Assembly (NCBI GenBank): GCA_900545625.1
Contig: UQZS01000004.1
Span: 1 to 61,266, forward strand
DNA: 61,266 nt
Direction: 5' to 3'
Source of the DNA: an uncultured Oscillospiraceae bacterium
GTDB taxonomy: Bacteria; Bacillota; Clostridia; Oscillospirales; Acutalibacteraceae
The translations under genes and the position numbers were made by a program. Below the pieces are notes generated by a model. The model made no database searches, was not told where the DNA came from, and saw only the letters and a program-made list of their open reading frames with translations. Below, in pieces: positions 46,314 through 54,113 of the stretch (position 1 is the stretch's first letter; every line of letters starts with the position of its first letter).

Positions 46314-47075
46314 TTATGAATCTTTGTTCATTTCCGTTTTCTCGAATATTTGCAGTGCACGTATGACTTCTGTGACGTCCTCATAAAACGCAAGCTCAGC
46401 CGCGCCGTCCAAAGCCGTATGGGAACGATTGATAAGCACCAGATGCTTGCCGCCGAAATACTGCAAAAACGACGCCGCCGGGTACACCACCAACGACGTA
46501 CCGACAACCACCAGTGTATCTGCACGGCGGATCGCTTCTACAGCGCCGCGCACGATATGCTCATCCAACGGTTCTTCATAAAGCACAACGTCCGGCTTCA
46601 CAATACCGCCGCACGAGCAATGCGGTACGCCCACGCTTTGTGCGACAAAGCGTGCATCATATCGTTTTTTGCAGCGCATACAGAAATTACGGTGCACACT
46701 GCCGTGCAGTTCATAAACTTCCGTGCTTCCCGCCGCTGTGTGCAAACCGTCAATATTCTGCGTCACCACGCGGACCGAACGTGCGGGGCTTTCGAGCTTA
46801 GCAAAATAACGATGTGCCTCGTTCGGCTGCGCATCCGGGAAAAGCATGTTCTTTTTATAATAGGAATAGAACTCCGCCGGGTGCGCGTCAAAAAAGGAAC
46901 GGCTGATGATCTGCTCGGGCGGGACGGAGAACCCGCTTTCGCGGTTATAAAGTCCATCCGCCGAGCGGAAATCGGGAATGCCGGACGGCACACTGATTCC
47001 CGCACCCGTGAACACGCACAAGTTTCTGCTCGCCTGTAAAATGCGGTACAGGTTTTGTATCGAACGCATATCCAT
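46314..47075 (-). CDS. Sirtuin, NAD-dependent protein deacylase
   Basis: A 253-residue Sir2 protein that removes acyl groups from lysines at the cost of NAD. Motifs in order: FTGAGISVPSGIPDFRS, TQNIDGLHTAAGS with the NAD/catalytic residues (the catalytic His follows in ELHGSVHRN), four zinc cysteines in CMRCKKRY and CSCGG, and VVGTSLVVYPAASF. The start codon ATG at 47075 (MDMRSIQ) could instead be the ATG two codons later. No terminator is visible before the marR promoter. Confidence 0.94.
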   Translation of the reverse strand: MDMRSIQNLYRILQASRNLCVFTGAGISVPSGIPDFRSADGLYNRESGFSVPPEQIISRSFFDAHPAEFYSYYKKNMLFPDAQPNEAHRYFAKLESPARSVRVVTQNIDGLHTAAGSTEVYELHGSVHRNFCMRCKKRYDARFVAQSVGVPHCSCGGIVKPDVVLYEEPLDEHIVRGAVEAIRRADTLVVVGTSLVVYPAASFLQYFGGKHLVLINRSHTALDGAAELAFYEDVTEVIRALQIFEKTEMNKDS

Positions 47076-47146
47076 ATAAATCCGGATTCTCCTTTCTTAC
47101 CGCGGCAGACTTTTCGTCATCTATAAATGTTCTATTTTCGCCTTTG

Positions 47147-47173
47147 TTAGCACTCTTTTTGTTCGAGTGCTAA
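47147..47173. promoter_or_regulatory. CIRCE element (HrcA operator)
   Basis: TTAGCACTC, 9-bp spacer, GAGTGCTAA: a perfect CIRCE inverted repeat, the site for the heat-shock repressor HrcA. It lies 50 bp before the hsp20 -10 box, and 72 bp upstream of the sirtuin start. Confidence 0.95.
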
Positions 47174-47199
47174 TGTTTACAAATTGTTCATTTTTATTC

Positions 47200-47228
47200 T
47201 GAAAAATGGTAACAGTTGCGGGTATAAT
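47200..47228 (+). promoter_or_regulatory. Promoter of hsp20
   Basis: Perfect -10 TATAAT (47223-47228); the -35 at 17-bp spacing is weak (TGAAAA, 47200-47205). The transcript would start near 47235. Confidence 0.6.
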
Positions 47229-47234
47229 AAGAAT

Positions 47235-47361
47235 TGCAAACAGAAAAAGAGGTGATTCCGATGGGTCGGAATTCAGAAACAGACCACATCCGCTGAAGCT
47301 GCCCGAGCGGATAGAGACCGGGCAGAAAACTTAAAACTTTACATTTTCGGAGGTATGTATT
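47235..47361 (+). ncRNA. Structured 5' leader of hsp20 with candidate H-type pseudoknot
   Basis: A leader of about 127 nt. It opens with a 7-bp hairpin ATTCCGA/TCGGAAT (47235-47241 with 47246-47252, loop TGGG). Then stem 1 ATCCGCT/AGCGGAT (47288-47294 with 47306-47312) and stem 2 CTGCCCG/CGGGCAG (47299-47305 with 47319-47325) interlock: the 5' strand of stem 2 is in the loop of stem 1. Loops are 4, 0 and 6 nt, which suits an H-type pseudoknot. The ribosome binding site GGAGG is at 47349-47353. Confidence 0.6.
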
Positions 47362-47817
47362 ATGTTTGATTTGAGACCTTATTCCCGCAGAAACCACGTT
47401 GCTTCTTATAACCCCTTCCGCGAAATGGAAGAAATGGAGCGCCGCTTCTTTGAGGATCCGTTCGGGTTCTATGACGGCAAGGCGCTCGCCGAGTTCAAGA
47501 CCGACATCATCGACAACGGCGACAGCTACACGCTGGAGGCAGATATGCCCGGTTTTGAGAAGGGCGACATCAAGCTGGATATCACCGGCGATGTGCTGAC
47601 GATCCAAGCGGAACGTCATTCCGAGCACGAAGAAAAGGACAGGAAGCAGAAGTACGTCCGCTGCGAGCGCTCCTACGGCAGCTACTCGCGTGCGTTCGAC
47701 ATTTCGGAGGTCGACGCCGACAAGATCACGGCAAAATACACAGACGGCGTACTGCGTCTGACGCTGCCGAAAAAGGAAGCGCCGAAGACCAATTCCCGCA
47801 AGCTGGAAATTGAATAA
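47362..47817 (+). CDS. Hsp20/alpha-crystallin small heat-shock protein
   Basis: A 151-residue holdase chaperone that keeps unfolding proteins soluble. N-terminal Phe/Arg-rich region (FDLRPYSRRNHV, NPFREMEEMERRFF), an alpha-crystallin domain (about 45-140, with KTDIIDNGDSYTLEADMPG and AKYTDGVLRLTLPKK) and a short C-terminal extension. The A-x-x-x-G-V-L-x-L signature is present as DGVLRLTLP. Start ATG 47362 after TCGGAGG. Regulated by the CIRCE and possibly by its own leader. Confidence 0.96.
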   Translation: MFDLRPYSRRNHVASYNPFREMEEMERRFFEDPFGFYDGKALAEFKTDIIDNGDSYTLEADMPGFEKGDIKLDITGDVLTIQAERHSEHEEKDRKQKYVRCERSYGSYSRAFDISEVDADKITAKYTDGVLRLTLPKKEAPKTNSRKLEIE

Positions 47818-47837
47818 GATGCCAACGGTAAATATAC

Positions 47838-47877
47838 AAAAGGCGCTCTGCGAATTTTCGCGGAGCGCCTTTTCTTT
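47838..47877. terminator. Terminator between hsp20 and prs
   Basis: A 15-bp stem with one G-U pair (about 47838-47852 with 47859-47873) followed by T-rich sequence on plus; also suits the converging prs. Confidence 0.85.
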
Positions 47878-47899
47878 TTGTGTCCGCGAGACGCGGAAA

Positions 47900-49078
47900 T
47901 TATTTTTTATAGCCTTTTCTGCGCAGCAGCGCCTCAATGCGATCCGCCGGATTGAGCAGATGACTGACGGACATATCGTGGTTGAGCGTGTCGATGATAT
48001 AGGAGACATATTTGGAAAGATCGACTTCGCAATACCACTCACGCTGCAGCAATTCCGGTGTACGATACACAAGATTCGTCGTGAAGACGCGGTTGATAAT
48101 CCCCTCTTCATACTGCTTGTCAAAGCTCGCAAGCCCTTCACAGAACAGCCCGAACGCGGCGAAAATAAAGATTCGCGCGGCGCCCAGCTCCTTGAGCTTC
48201 GAGGCGACTTCCAGCATGGATTCGCCCGACGAGATCATATCGTCCACGATCATGACGTCCTTGCCCTCGACGCTCGAGCCGAGGAATTCGTGCTGCATAA
48301 TCGGGTTCCTGCCGTTGACGATGCGGGAATAGTCACGACGTTTATAGAACATACCGAGATCGATCCCCAGCACCGTAGAATAATAGATGCAACGGCCCAT
48401 GCCGCCCTCATCCGGGGAAATGATCATCAGGTGCTCTTTGTCAATGTGCAGATCATCCACATGGTTAACGAACGCCTTGATCATCTGGTAGACCGGCTGC
48501 ACGTTTTCAAAGCCTTTCAGCGGGATCGCGTTCTGCACGCGCGGGTCGTGCGCGTCAAAGGTGATGATGTTATCCACACCCATATTGTTGCAAAGCTCCT
48601 GCAATGCGATGGCGCAGTCAAGCGATTCGCGGCTGGAACGCTTGTGCTGGCGGCCTTCGTAAAGCATCGGCATAATGACCGTGATGCGGCGCGCCTTGCC
48701 GCCGACAGCGGAGATCGCACGTTTGAGGTTCGCATAATGCTCGTCCGGGCTCATGGGCACAGTCATGCCGTACATGGGGTAAGTAAGGCCGTAGTTGAAC
48801 ATATCGGCAACAATGAAAATGTCGTATCCGCGCACGGATTCGGAAAGCGTGCCTTTCCCCTCGCCCGTGCCGAACCGCGGGAAGCCCGCATTGATGATGT
48901 ATGTATCACGCTCATAGCCGGCGAAAGCAATGCTGTTCTTATGCTCGCTTTGCTTTTGCGCGCGCCAGCGGACAATGTAACGGTCGATCTTTTCGGCAAG
49001 CTCCTCACAGCCGGGCAGCGCTACAATACCGAGCGGGCCGTAAGGAATGGTGGTGAAGTCTTGGGTGTAGTCCGGCAT
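47900..49078 (-). CDS. prs: Ribose-phosphate pyrophosphokinase-like protein, long form
   Basis: Makes PRPP from ribose 5-phosphate and ATP for nucleotide, His and Trp synthesis. The 392-residue protein is about 75 longer than the usual 315. Typical motifs are present but altered: flexible loop GRQHKRSSRES (usually ARQDRKxRxRE), LHAP-like FDAHDPRVQN, ISPDEGGMGR for the SPDxGG box, YKRRDYSR with the catalytic Lys/Arg, and PRPP loop VDDMISSGESM. Extra length lies at the N-terminus and C-terminus. The ATG 49078 has GGAGG upstream. Confidence 0.85.
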   Translation of the reverse strand: MPDYTQDFTTIPYGPLGIVALPGCEELAEKIDRYIVRWRAQKQSEHKNSIAFAGYERDTYIINAGFPRFGTGEGKGTLSESVRGYDIFIVADMFNYGLTYPMYGMTVPMSPDEHYANLKRAISAVGGKARRITVIMPMLYEGRQHKRSSRESLDCAIALQELCNNMGVDNIITFDAHDPRVQNAIPLKGFENVQPVYQMIKAFVNHVDDLHIDKEHLMIISPDEGGMGRCIYYSTVLGIDLGMFYKRRDYSRIVNGRNPIMQHEFLGSSVEGKDVMIVDDMISSGESMLEVASKLKELGAARIFIFAAFGLFCEGLASFDKQYEEGIINRVFTTNLVYRTPELLQREWYCEVDLSKYVSYIIDTLNHDMSVSHLLNPADRIEALLRRKGYKK

Positions 49079-49125
49079 AAATTACCTCCGTGCAGCAAAA
49101 AATTCAGACGATTCGTTCCTCTTTT

Positions 49126-49153
49126 ATTCTACTCGATTTTGCAGTTTTTGCAA
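49126..49153 (-). promoter_or_regulatory. Promoter of prs
   Basis: Minus strand: -35 TTGCAA (49153-49148), 16-bp spacer, -10 TAGAAT (49131-49126). Confidence 0.7.
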
Positions 49154-49189
49154 GGGCGAAAGGCAGAAAAAACACAGTTTGGTAAAATT

Positions 49190-50350
49190 TTAGTTAAATC
49201 CTCGGTCAACCGTGATGACGCAGAAATATCTTTCGTCTATTTTGCTAAAGTCCTCGGTAATGCGGCGCACGAGCGCATCGTCGGACGTTTTATACTCCGC
49301 CGGGACGACGACATCGAAAATCAGGTTGGTGTGCGTCGGGCCCTGCACCACACGGAAGTCGTGAAAGCGCAGGACGGGGTCCACCTTTTCGAGCACTTCC
49401 CCGCAAAGCGTGCGCAGCGCATCCACATGCGCGTCGTCCGTCACGAGCGGGTCCATATGGATGGAAATGTGCAGGCCGTACTTTTGCAAAAGATCGCGTT
49501 CAATCAGATCCACCGTGTCATGGCTGTGCATCACATCGACGTTTGCGGGCACTTCGGCATGCGCAGAGGCAAAGCTGCGCCCGGGGCCGTAATCGTGGAT
49601 GATCAGGTCGTGCACGCCGAGGATGCCGTCGTAGGAGCAGATCTCCCGCTCGATCTCCGACACGAATTCGGGTGAGGGCGGTTTGCCGAGCAGCAGATCG
49701 ACCGTGTCCTTAAACGTACCGATGCCCGCGCGGAAGATGAACACCGCAACAACAACGCCGAACCACCCATCCACGGGAACGGATGTAAAGCGCGACAAAA
49801 CCAGCGCCGCCAGCGCGACAGCAGTCGCCGCCGTATCGGAAAGGCTGTCCGCTACCACTGCCTTTGCGGCGGCGGAGCCGGTCTTTTTATCGAGCGCATG
49901 GTTGAACCACGCAAGCCACAGCTTTGCCGCCATGGACAAAACCAGGATCACGAGCGCCGTCGTGCTGTATGTCACCGTCTGCGGCGTGCGGATACGCTCG
50001 ATCGACGACGACAAAAGCTCAAAGCCCATTAAGAGGATAAAAAACGAAACAGCGAGCGCCGCGATGTATTCGCTTCTGCCGTGGCCGTATGGGTGGTCCT
50101 TGTCAGCCGGTTTTTTAGCGATGCGAAAGCCGATGAGCGTCACGCAGGAAGAAGCGGCGTCCGACAGGTTGTTGACGGCGTCCGCCGAGATCGAAACGCT
50201 CCCGCTGACTACACCGGCAAAGAGCTTTGCCGCCGCAAGCAGTGCATTTAAGAGGATCCCAACGATCCCGCCGATCTGCCCGTATGCGGTGCGCAGGGCA
50301 GTCTTTGTTTCATCCCCATGCGCAAGGCGCCTTGCCAAACGCTCCATCAT
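49190..50350 (-). CDS. Cation diffusion facilitator family transporter
   Basis: A 386-residue membrane protein with six helices and a cytoplasmic C-terminal domain, of the CDF family that exports Zn, Fe, Mn or Co in exchange for protons. The signature SVSISADAVNNLSDAASS carries the metal site in helix 2, and VVADSLSDTAATAV carries the helix 5 part. Metal type is not readable. The start overlaps the tetR stop by 4 bp, so the two are co-made. Confidence 0.93.
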   Translation of the reverse strand: MMERLARRLAHGDETKTALRTAYGQIGGIVGILLNALLAAAKLFAGVVSGSVSISADAVNNLSDAASSCVTLIGFRIAKKPADKDHPYGHGRSEYIAALAVSFFILLMGFELLSSSIERIRTPQTVTYSTTALVILVLSMAAKLWLAWFNHALDKKTGSAAAKAVVADSLSDTAATAVALAALVLSRFTSVPVDGWFGVVVAVFIFRAGIGTFKDTVDLLLGKPPSPEFVSEIEREICSYDGILGVHDLIIHDYGPGRSFASAHAEVPANVDVMHSHDTVDLIERDLLQKYGLHISIHMDPLVTDDAHVDALRTLCGEVLEKVDPVLRFHDFRVVQGPTHTNLIFDVVVPAEYKTSDDALVRRITEDFSKIDERYFCVITVDRGFN

Positions 50351-50973
50351 GTGTGCTGCGCCTCACCTTCAGACGCGCCCTGTATGCGAAGCACGTCGGA
50401 ATAACAACTGATCCCGTTGGAAAACAATAGCTCGATCAGGCTCGCGATCTCCTCCGGCGTTTTGCCGTCCTGCGGATTTGCAAGCCAATAGCGGATCATG
50501 CCCACCGTCCCGGATTCAAAATACGCATATACGTATTCATATTCCGGCGAGTATGCGATTTGATAGCAGTCCGCCGCGTCTTTCAAGCATTTTTTGCGCA
50601 GGAAAGTGCGCAGATTCAGCACAAAATTGATGTCGCCATTGTCACCGAGCAGCGCCGCGCACAAATCCCGGTTGGCATACAAAAAGCTGCAAACTTCTGA
50701 AAAGACCTGATGCGGGCGGATGTGGAGATCGGTTATGGTGTACTTGGAAAGAATGTTCTCAAATTCATCAAACAGCTCTTTTTCCAGACAATCGACCAGA
50801 TCGTAAATATCCTTATAATGTAAATAGAATGTGCCGCGGTTGATGTCCACGCGTTCCGAAAGCTCGCGCACCGTGATCTTTTTGATGCTCTTTTCCTGCA
50901 AGAGTTCGGTAAGCCCCTGCCGCAGCAGCCGCTTGGTGCGGCGCACACGGCTGTCTTCTGTTTTCGGCGCCAT
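50347..50973 (-). CDS. TetR-family regulator
   Basis: A 208-residue regulator with an N-terminal helix-turn-helix (KKITVRELSERVDINRGTFYLHYKD, whose recognition helix is INRGTFYLHY) and a C-terminal TetR_C-like ligand domain. It is co-transcribed with the CDF metal exporter, so it probably controls that operon. The ATG at 50973 follows AAAGGAGGG. Confidence 0.92.
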   Translation of the reverse strand: MAPKTEDSRVRRTKRLLRQGLTELLQEKSIKKITVRELSERVDINRGTFYLHYKDIYDLVDCLEKELFDEFENILSKYTITDLHIRPHQVFSEVCSFLYANRDLCAALLGDNGDINFVLNLRTFLRKKCLKDAADCYQIAYSPEYEYVYAYFESGTVGMIRYWLANPQDGKTPEEIASLIELLFSNGISCYSDVLRIQGASEGEAQHT

Positions 50974-51011
50974 AATAGCCCTCCTTTATCCACAAATTCA
51001 TAGGCAACTGT

Positions 51012-51040
51012 ATTATAATATAAAATCGTCTATTATTCAA
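51012..51040 (-). promoter_or_regulatory. Promoter of the tetR-CDF operon
   Basis: Minus strand: -35 TTGAAT (51040-51035), 17-bp spacer, -10 TATAAT (51017-51012). The gene-free stretch 50974-51290 holds this promoter, the divergent one at 51203-51231, and about 150 bp in which I see nothing else. Confidence 0.8.
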
Positions 51041-51202
51041 CATATTTTCAATTAGTAAAATGATTTTGAAAACACAGTTCGCGCACGGAAAATATTCGCC
51101 CTTTGCCGCACTCCCATTCATGCACGAGGGATCTTTTGTGCCCAAAGCTTTGCAAACGACAAATTTTTTTCATTTTTTCCTCGGAAACCCCAACAAAATA
51201 GA

Positions 51203-51231
51203 TTGACATTTCCGTTTTTTTATTGTAAATT
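51203..51231 (+). promoter_or_regulatory. Promoter of the membrane-anchored unknown gene
   Basis: Perfect -35 TTGACA (51203-51208), 17-bp spacer, -10 TAAATT (51226-51231). Confidence 0.85.
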
Positions 51232-51290
51232 ATAGAAGTAACATTTTGTGCGCGAAAGCGCGCCCACGCATGATGAAAGGGGATTCGAAA

Positions 51291-52235
51291 ATGTCATCGA
51301 AAAACAAGGCGCCTTCCACTCCGGAAGCCAGAGCCGAAAAGCTTGCAAACAAGCAGATGCTTAGAAAGGTGTTTACAGGTACATTCCTTAAGGCGTTTGC
51401 CGTTTGCCTTGCGATTTTGCTCGTCTGCTCGGTCGTATATATCGCGTTCATCAACCCGAATCAAATTGAGTTCCAGGCAGCGGATACCACCAACGCCGCT
51501 TCGGGCGCCGTGGTGCCGAACAACGGCGGCACCTCTACGGATCCGGGTGCCGGCGACGGCGCCGCAGAAGCCCTGCCTACCGTTACGGAGCTGACGGCAA
51601 GCAGCTCGCAGGCGGAGATCCTTTCGTATTTCAACGATGCGATCAATAAGGTCAAAACCGGGAACTGCACCGTTACACTGACCAAAGAAATCAACAGCCA
51701 AGCGGGCAATATGTCCGGCAACTTGCCAAGTTCCCTTACCGGTTTGGCGGACTCTCTGATCGAAGCCAATATGGGTGAAAAAGACGTCTCTGCTACGGCT
51801 CCCGCTTCAACGGAAGCCGACAAAAATGCGATCTTCCCGGTTGAAAACGAATCCTGGTCAAGCAAATTGACGGCTTCGGATATTTCAAACGCAGCTGTAA
51901 CGGACAACGGTGACACTTACACCATTACGATCGAAGTGTTGGAAGATGCGCCGAGCGCTGACACCGCACATAATGTCGGTCATATGGGGAAAGCTTTCTC
52001 CGTGGTTACGCCCGATACGATCACAGCGAATGCAGGCGGTGCTGCCGGCGTTATCAGCAACGTGCAAACGGGTCACAGCAGCGGCCGCATCACGGTTACG
52101 GTTGACAAAGCAACAGGTAACGTTCTGAGCGCTAACTATTATTTTGTTTGGACTCTTTCTCTTACCGCGCTGAGCCTTGTGGATGTTTCTATTCCCTTTG
52201 GTCTGGAAAAAGATTTTTCCATCGCTTGGAACTAA
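51291..52235 (+). CDS. Unknown membrane-anchored extracytoplasmic protein
   Basis: I do not recognise this family. The 314-residue protein has a Lys/Ala/Glu-rich cytoplasmic N-terminus, one transmembrane helix (about 31-53, FLKAFAVCLAILLVCSVVYIA), a Gly/Ala/Thr/Asp linker, then an outer domain of about 220 residues with no cysteine and no sorting motif. The outer domain contains an AKxxTGNVLSANYYF-type beta segment near its end, which recalls lipoprotein-like beta-sheet domains. The ATG at 51291 has AAAGGGGA upstream. It is a single-gene unit with a strong promoter and terminator. Confidence 0.85.
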   Translation: MSSKNKAPSTPEARAEKLANKQMLRKVFTGTFLKAFAVCLAILLVCSVVYIAFINPNQIEFQAADTTNAASGAVVPNNGGTSTDPGAGDGAAEALPTVTELTASSSQAEILSYFNDAINKVKTGNCTVTLTKEINSQAGNMSGNLPSSLTGLADSLIEANMGEKDVSATAPASTEADKNAIFPVENESWSSKLTASDISNAAVTDNGDTYTITIEVLEDAPSADTAHNVGHMGKAFSVVTPDTITANAGGAAGVISNVQTGHSSGRITVTVDKATGNVLSANYYFVWTLSLTALSLVDVSIPFGLEKDFSIAWN

Positions 52236-52257
52236 GCCTTTTGTTCGATTTCTTCCC

Positions 52258-52283
52258 CCCCCGCTTTTGCGGGGGATTTTTTT
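52258..52283 (+). terminator. Terminator of the membrane-anchored unknown gene
   Basis: A CCCCCGC/GCGGGGG stem (52258-52264 with 52269-52275), TTTT loop, followed by ATTTTTTT. Confidence 0.9.
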
Positions 52284-52336
52284 GCGCGAAAATTGAAAAT
52301 ATCTTTTGTTTTTTTGTTGGAACCGTTCCGCGATTC

Positions 52337-52365
52337 TTGACTTTCCGTGGGAAAAATTGTATACT
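52337..52365 (+). promoter_or_regulatory. Promoter of the epimerase-zinc ribbon gene
   Basis: -35 TTGACT (52337-52342), 17-bp spacer, -10 TATACT (52360-52365). Confidence 0.85.
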
Positions 52366-52395
52366 GATTACAAATGTATATCAGAGGTGGTAGAA

Positions 52396-53961
52396 ATGGC
52401 TGAAAAGAAAACCGTCATGCTCACCGGCGCGTCCGGTCATATGGGCTTTGCCGGCTTCAAAGAGCTGCACAAGAAAAAGGACCTCTATAACACCGTCCTT
52501 TTGCTGCGCAGAAGCGAGAAGAATGAAAAACTGTTTGCGCCGTATGCGTCTGATCCGTCTGTCAAGATCGTCTGGGGCGACCTTGCCAATTACGATGACG
52601 TTCTGCGCGCTGTCACGGGTGCGGATTACATCCTGCACGTCGGCGGCATGGTCTCCCCTGCCGCGGACTGGAAGCCTTACCGCACGCAGAAGACCAACAT
52701 CGGCGCTGCCGAAAACATCTGCAATGCCGTAAAAGCACAGCCCGACCCCGATGCGGTCAAGGTCTGCTACATCGGTACGGTCGCGGAAACCGGCGACCGC
52801 AACTACCCGATCCACTGGGGCCGCTGCGGCGACCCGCTGAAGGTCTCGGTGTATGACCACTATGCCGTTTCCAAGTGCGTCGCGGAGCGTGTATTCGTGG
52901 AAAGCGGGCTGAAAAACTGGGTCGTCATGCGCCAGTCCGGTATTCTGTACCCGAACATCCTCAAGAACATGGATCCCATCATGTTCCACGTATGCATCAA
53001 CGGTGTTCTGGAGTGGTGCACGGTGGAAGACTCCGGCCGCCTGCTTTGCAACCTTGTGGATGAAGACGCTAAGGGGAACCTCGGCAGCGACTTCTGGAAC
53101 CATTTCTACAACATCGGTTCCGGTAAGGAATATCGTATCACCAACTACGAGTTCGAATGCCTGCTGCTCGGCGCGCTCGGCCTTGCCGGCCCTGAAAAGC
53201 TGTTTGAGCCCAACTGGTTCATTACCAAGAACTTCCATGGCCAATTCTATGCCGACGGCGACAAGCTGGAGGATTTCCTGCACTTCCGTGAGAACCTGCC
53301 CATCAAGGATTACTTTAACCGTCTGGCAGATCAGGTGGAATTCTACTTCCGGATCCCGCGCTATCTGCCGAAGAATCTGGTTGCGGCCTGCGCAAAGCCC
53401 TTTATGAAGAAGATCGCTTCTACACCTGATTTCGGTACGCTGGATTGGGTTAAAACGAACAATCCCGAACGCATGAGCGCGTATTTCGGCTCTCTCGAAG
53501 AGTGGAAGGAAATCCCCTCCAAGTGGGAAGATTACGAGATCATGCACTTGGATAAGGACAACAGCGCTGCCGACCAGTACAAGCTTGACCACGGCTATGA
53601 TGAAAGCAAGCCCGAAAGCGAGCTGGATATCGACGACATGAAGCAGGCTGCGAAATTCCGCGGCGGCGAATGCCTGTCCGACTCGATGACAAAGGGCGAT
53701 ATGGCAACCAAGCTGAAATGGAAATGCGGCCACTGCGGCGCCGAATTCGAAGCCAGCCCCGCGCTCATCCTGCTGGGCGGTCACTGGTGCCCCGAGTGCT
53801 ACATCCCGCAGAAGGCTTGGGATTACGACTCGATCGCCAAGACAAACCCGTTCTTCGCACAGGTTTGGTACCCGAACCACAAAAAGGACGAAAACAACCG
53901 TTACGATTTCGACGAGCTGTTCCACATCAACGGTGTGGCTTGGGACGATATCAAGCGGTAA
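52396..53961 (+). CDS. NAD-dependent epimerase/dehydratase fused to a zinc ribbon
   Basis: A 521-residue fusion. Residues about 1-300 are an extended SDR fold: nucleotide motif LTGASGHMGFAG, the active-site YAVSK in SVYDHYAVSKCVAE, and a C-terminal substrate part. A helical/charged link leads to a C-terminal zinc ribbon with two CxxC pairs (WKCGHCGAEFEA and GHWCPECYIP, about 440-475). The substrate is unknown; nucleotide sugars or sterol/ketone-like compounds are possible. The ATG at 52396 has AGAGGTGG upstream. Codon use is biased, as in highly expressed genes. Confidence 0.88.
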   Translation: MAEKKTVMLTGASGHMGFAGFKELHKKKDLYNTVLLLRRSEKNEKLFAPYASDPSVKIVWGDLANYDDVLRAVTGADYILHVGGMVSPAADWKPYRTQKTNIGAAENICNAVKAQPDPDAVKVCYIGTVAETGDRNYPIHWGRCGDPLKVSVYDHYAVSKCVAERVFVESGLKNWVVMRQSGILYPNILKNMDPIMFHVCINGVLEWCTVEDSGRLLCNLVDEDAKGNLGSDFWNHFYNIGSGKEYRITNYEFECLLLGALGLAGPEKLFEPNWFITKNFHGQFYADGDKLEDFLHFRENLPIKDYFNRLADQVEFYFRIPRYLPKNLVAACAKPFMKKIASTPDFGTLDWVKTNNPERMSAYFGSLEEWKEIPSKWEDYEIMHLDKDNSAADQYKLDHGYDESKPESELDIDDMKQAAKFRGGECLSDSMTKGDMATKLKWKCGHCGAEFEASPALILLGGHWCPECYIPQKAWDYDSIAKTNPFFAQVWYPNHKKDENNRYDFDELFHINGVAWDDIKR

Positions 53962-53987
53962 GTCCTCTCCCCTTTTTCGGAACATAC

Positions 53988-54029
53988 AACACCCCCGCTG
54001 CCAAGAAAAGCCTTGGCAGCGGGGGTGTT
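53988..54029. terminator. Strong terminator after the epimerase-zinc ribbon gene
   Basis: An 18-bp perfect stem (53988-54005 with 54012-54029) followed by TTTCT; it may also stop the converging HD-hydrolase operon. Confidence 0.9.
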
Positions 54030-54039
54030 TCTATAAATC

Positions 54040-54079
54040 TTATTCGCAGCTGGAGCAAGCCCCCGCCCTACGCGAATAA
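54040..54079. repeat. Inverted repeat between terminator and HD gene
   Basis: TTATTCGC (54040-54047) and GCGAATAA (54072-54079) flank a GC-rich 24-nt loop. It lies past the HD-hydrolase stop; role unknown, possibly a 3' end structure. Confidence 0.4.
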
Positions 54080-54113
54080 AGCAGCCCTGCTCTGTCAGCA
54101 GTAAATGCTTAAA

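Noticed and set aside
47194..48141. A 315-codon minus-strand ORF over hsp20
   Set aside because: It crosses the hsp20 gene, its leader and the terminator in antisense; no start signals or domains.
47810..49675. A 621-codon plus-strand ORF
   Set aside because: It is antisense to prs and the CDF gene, has no ribosome binding site and no protein-like motifs. Long antisense frames here come from codon bias that avoids antisense stops.
52381..53985. A 534-codon minus-strand ORF
   Set aside because: It mirrors the epimerase-zinc ribbon gene, which has promoter, ribosome binding site and motifs; the mirror has none.
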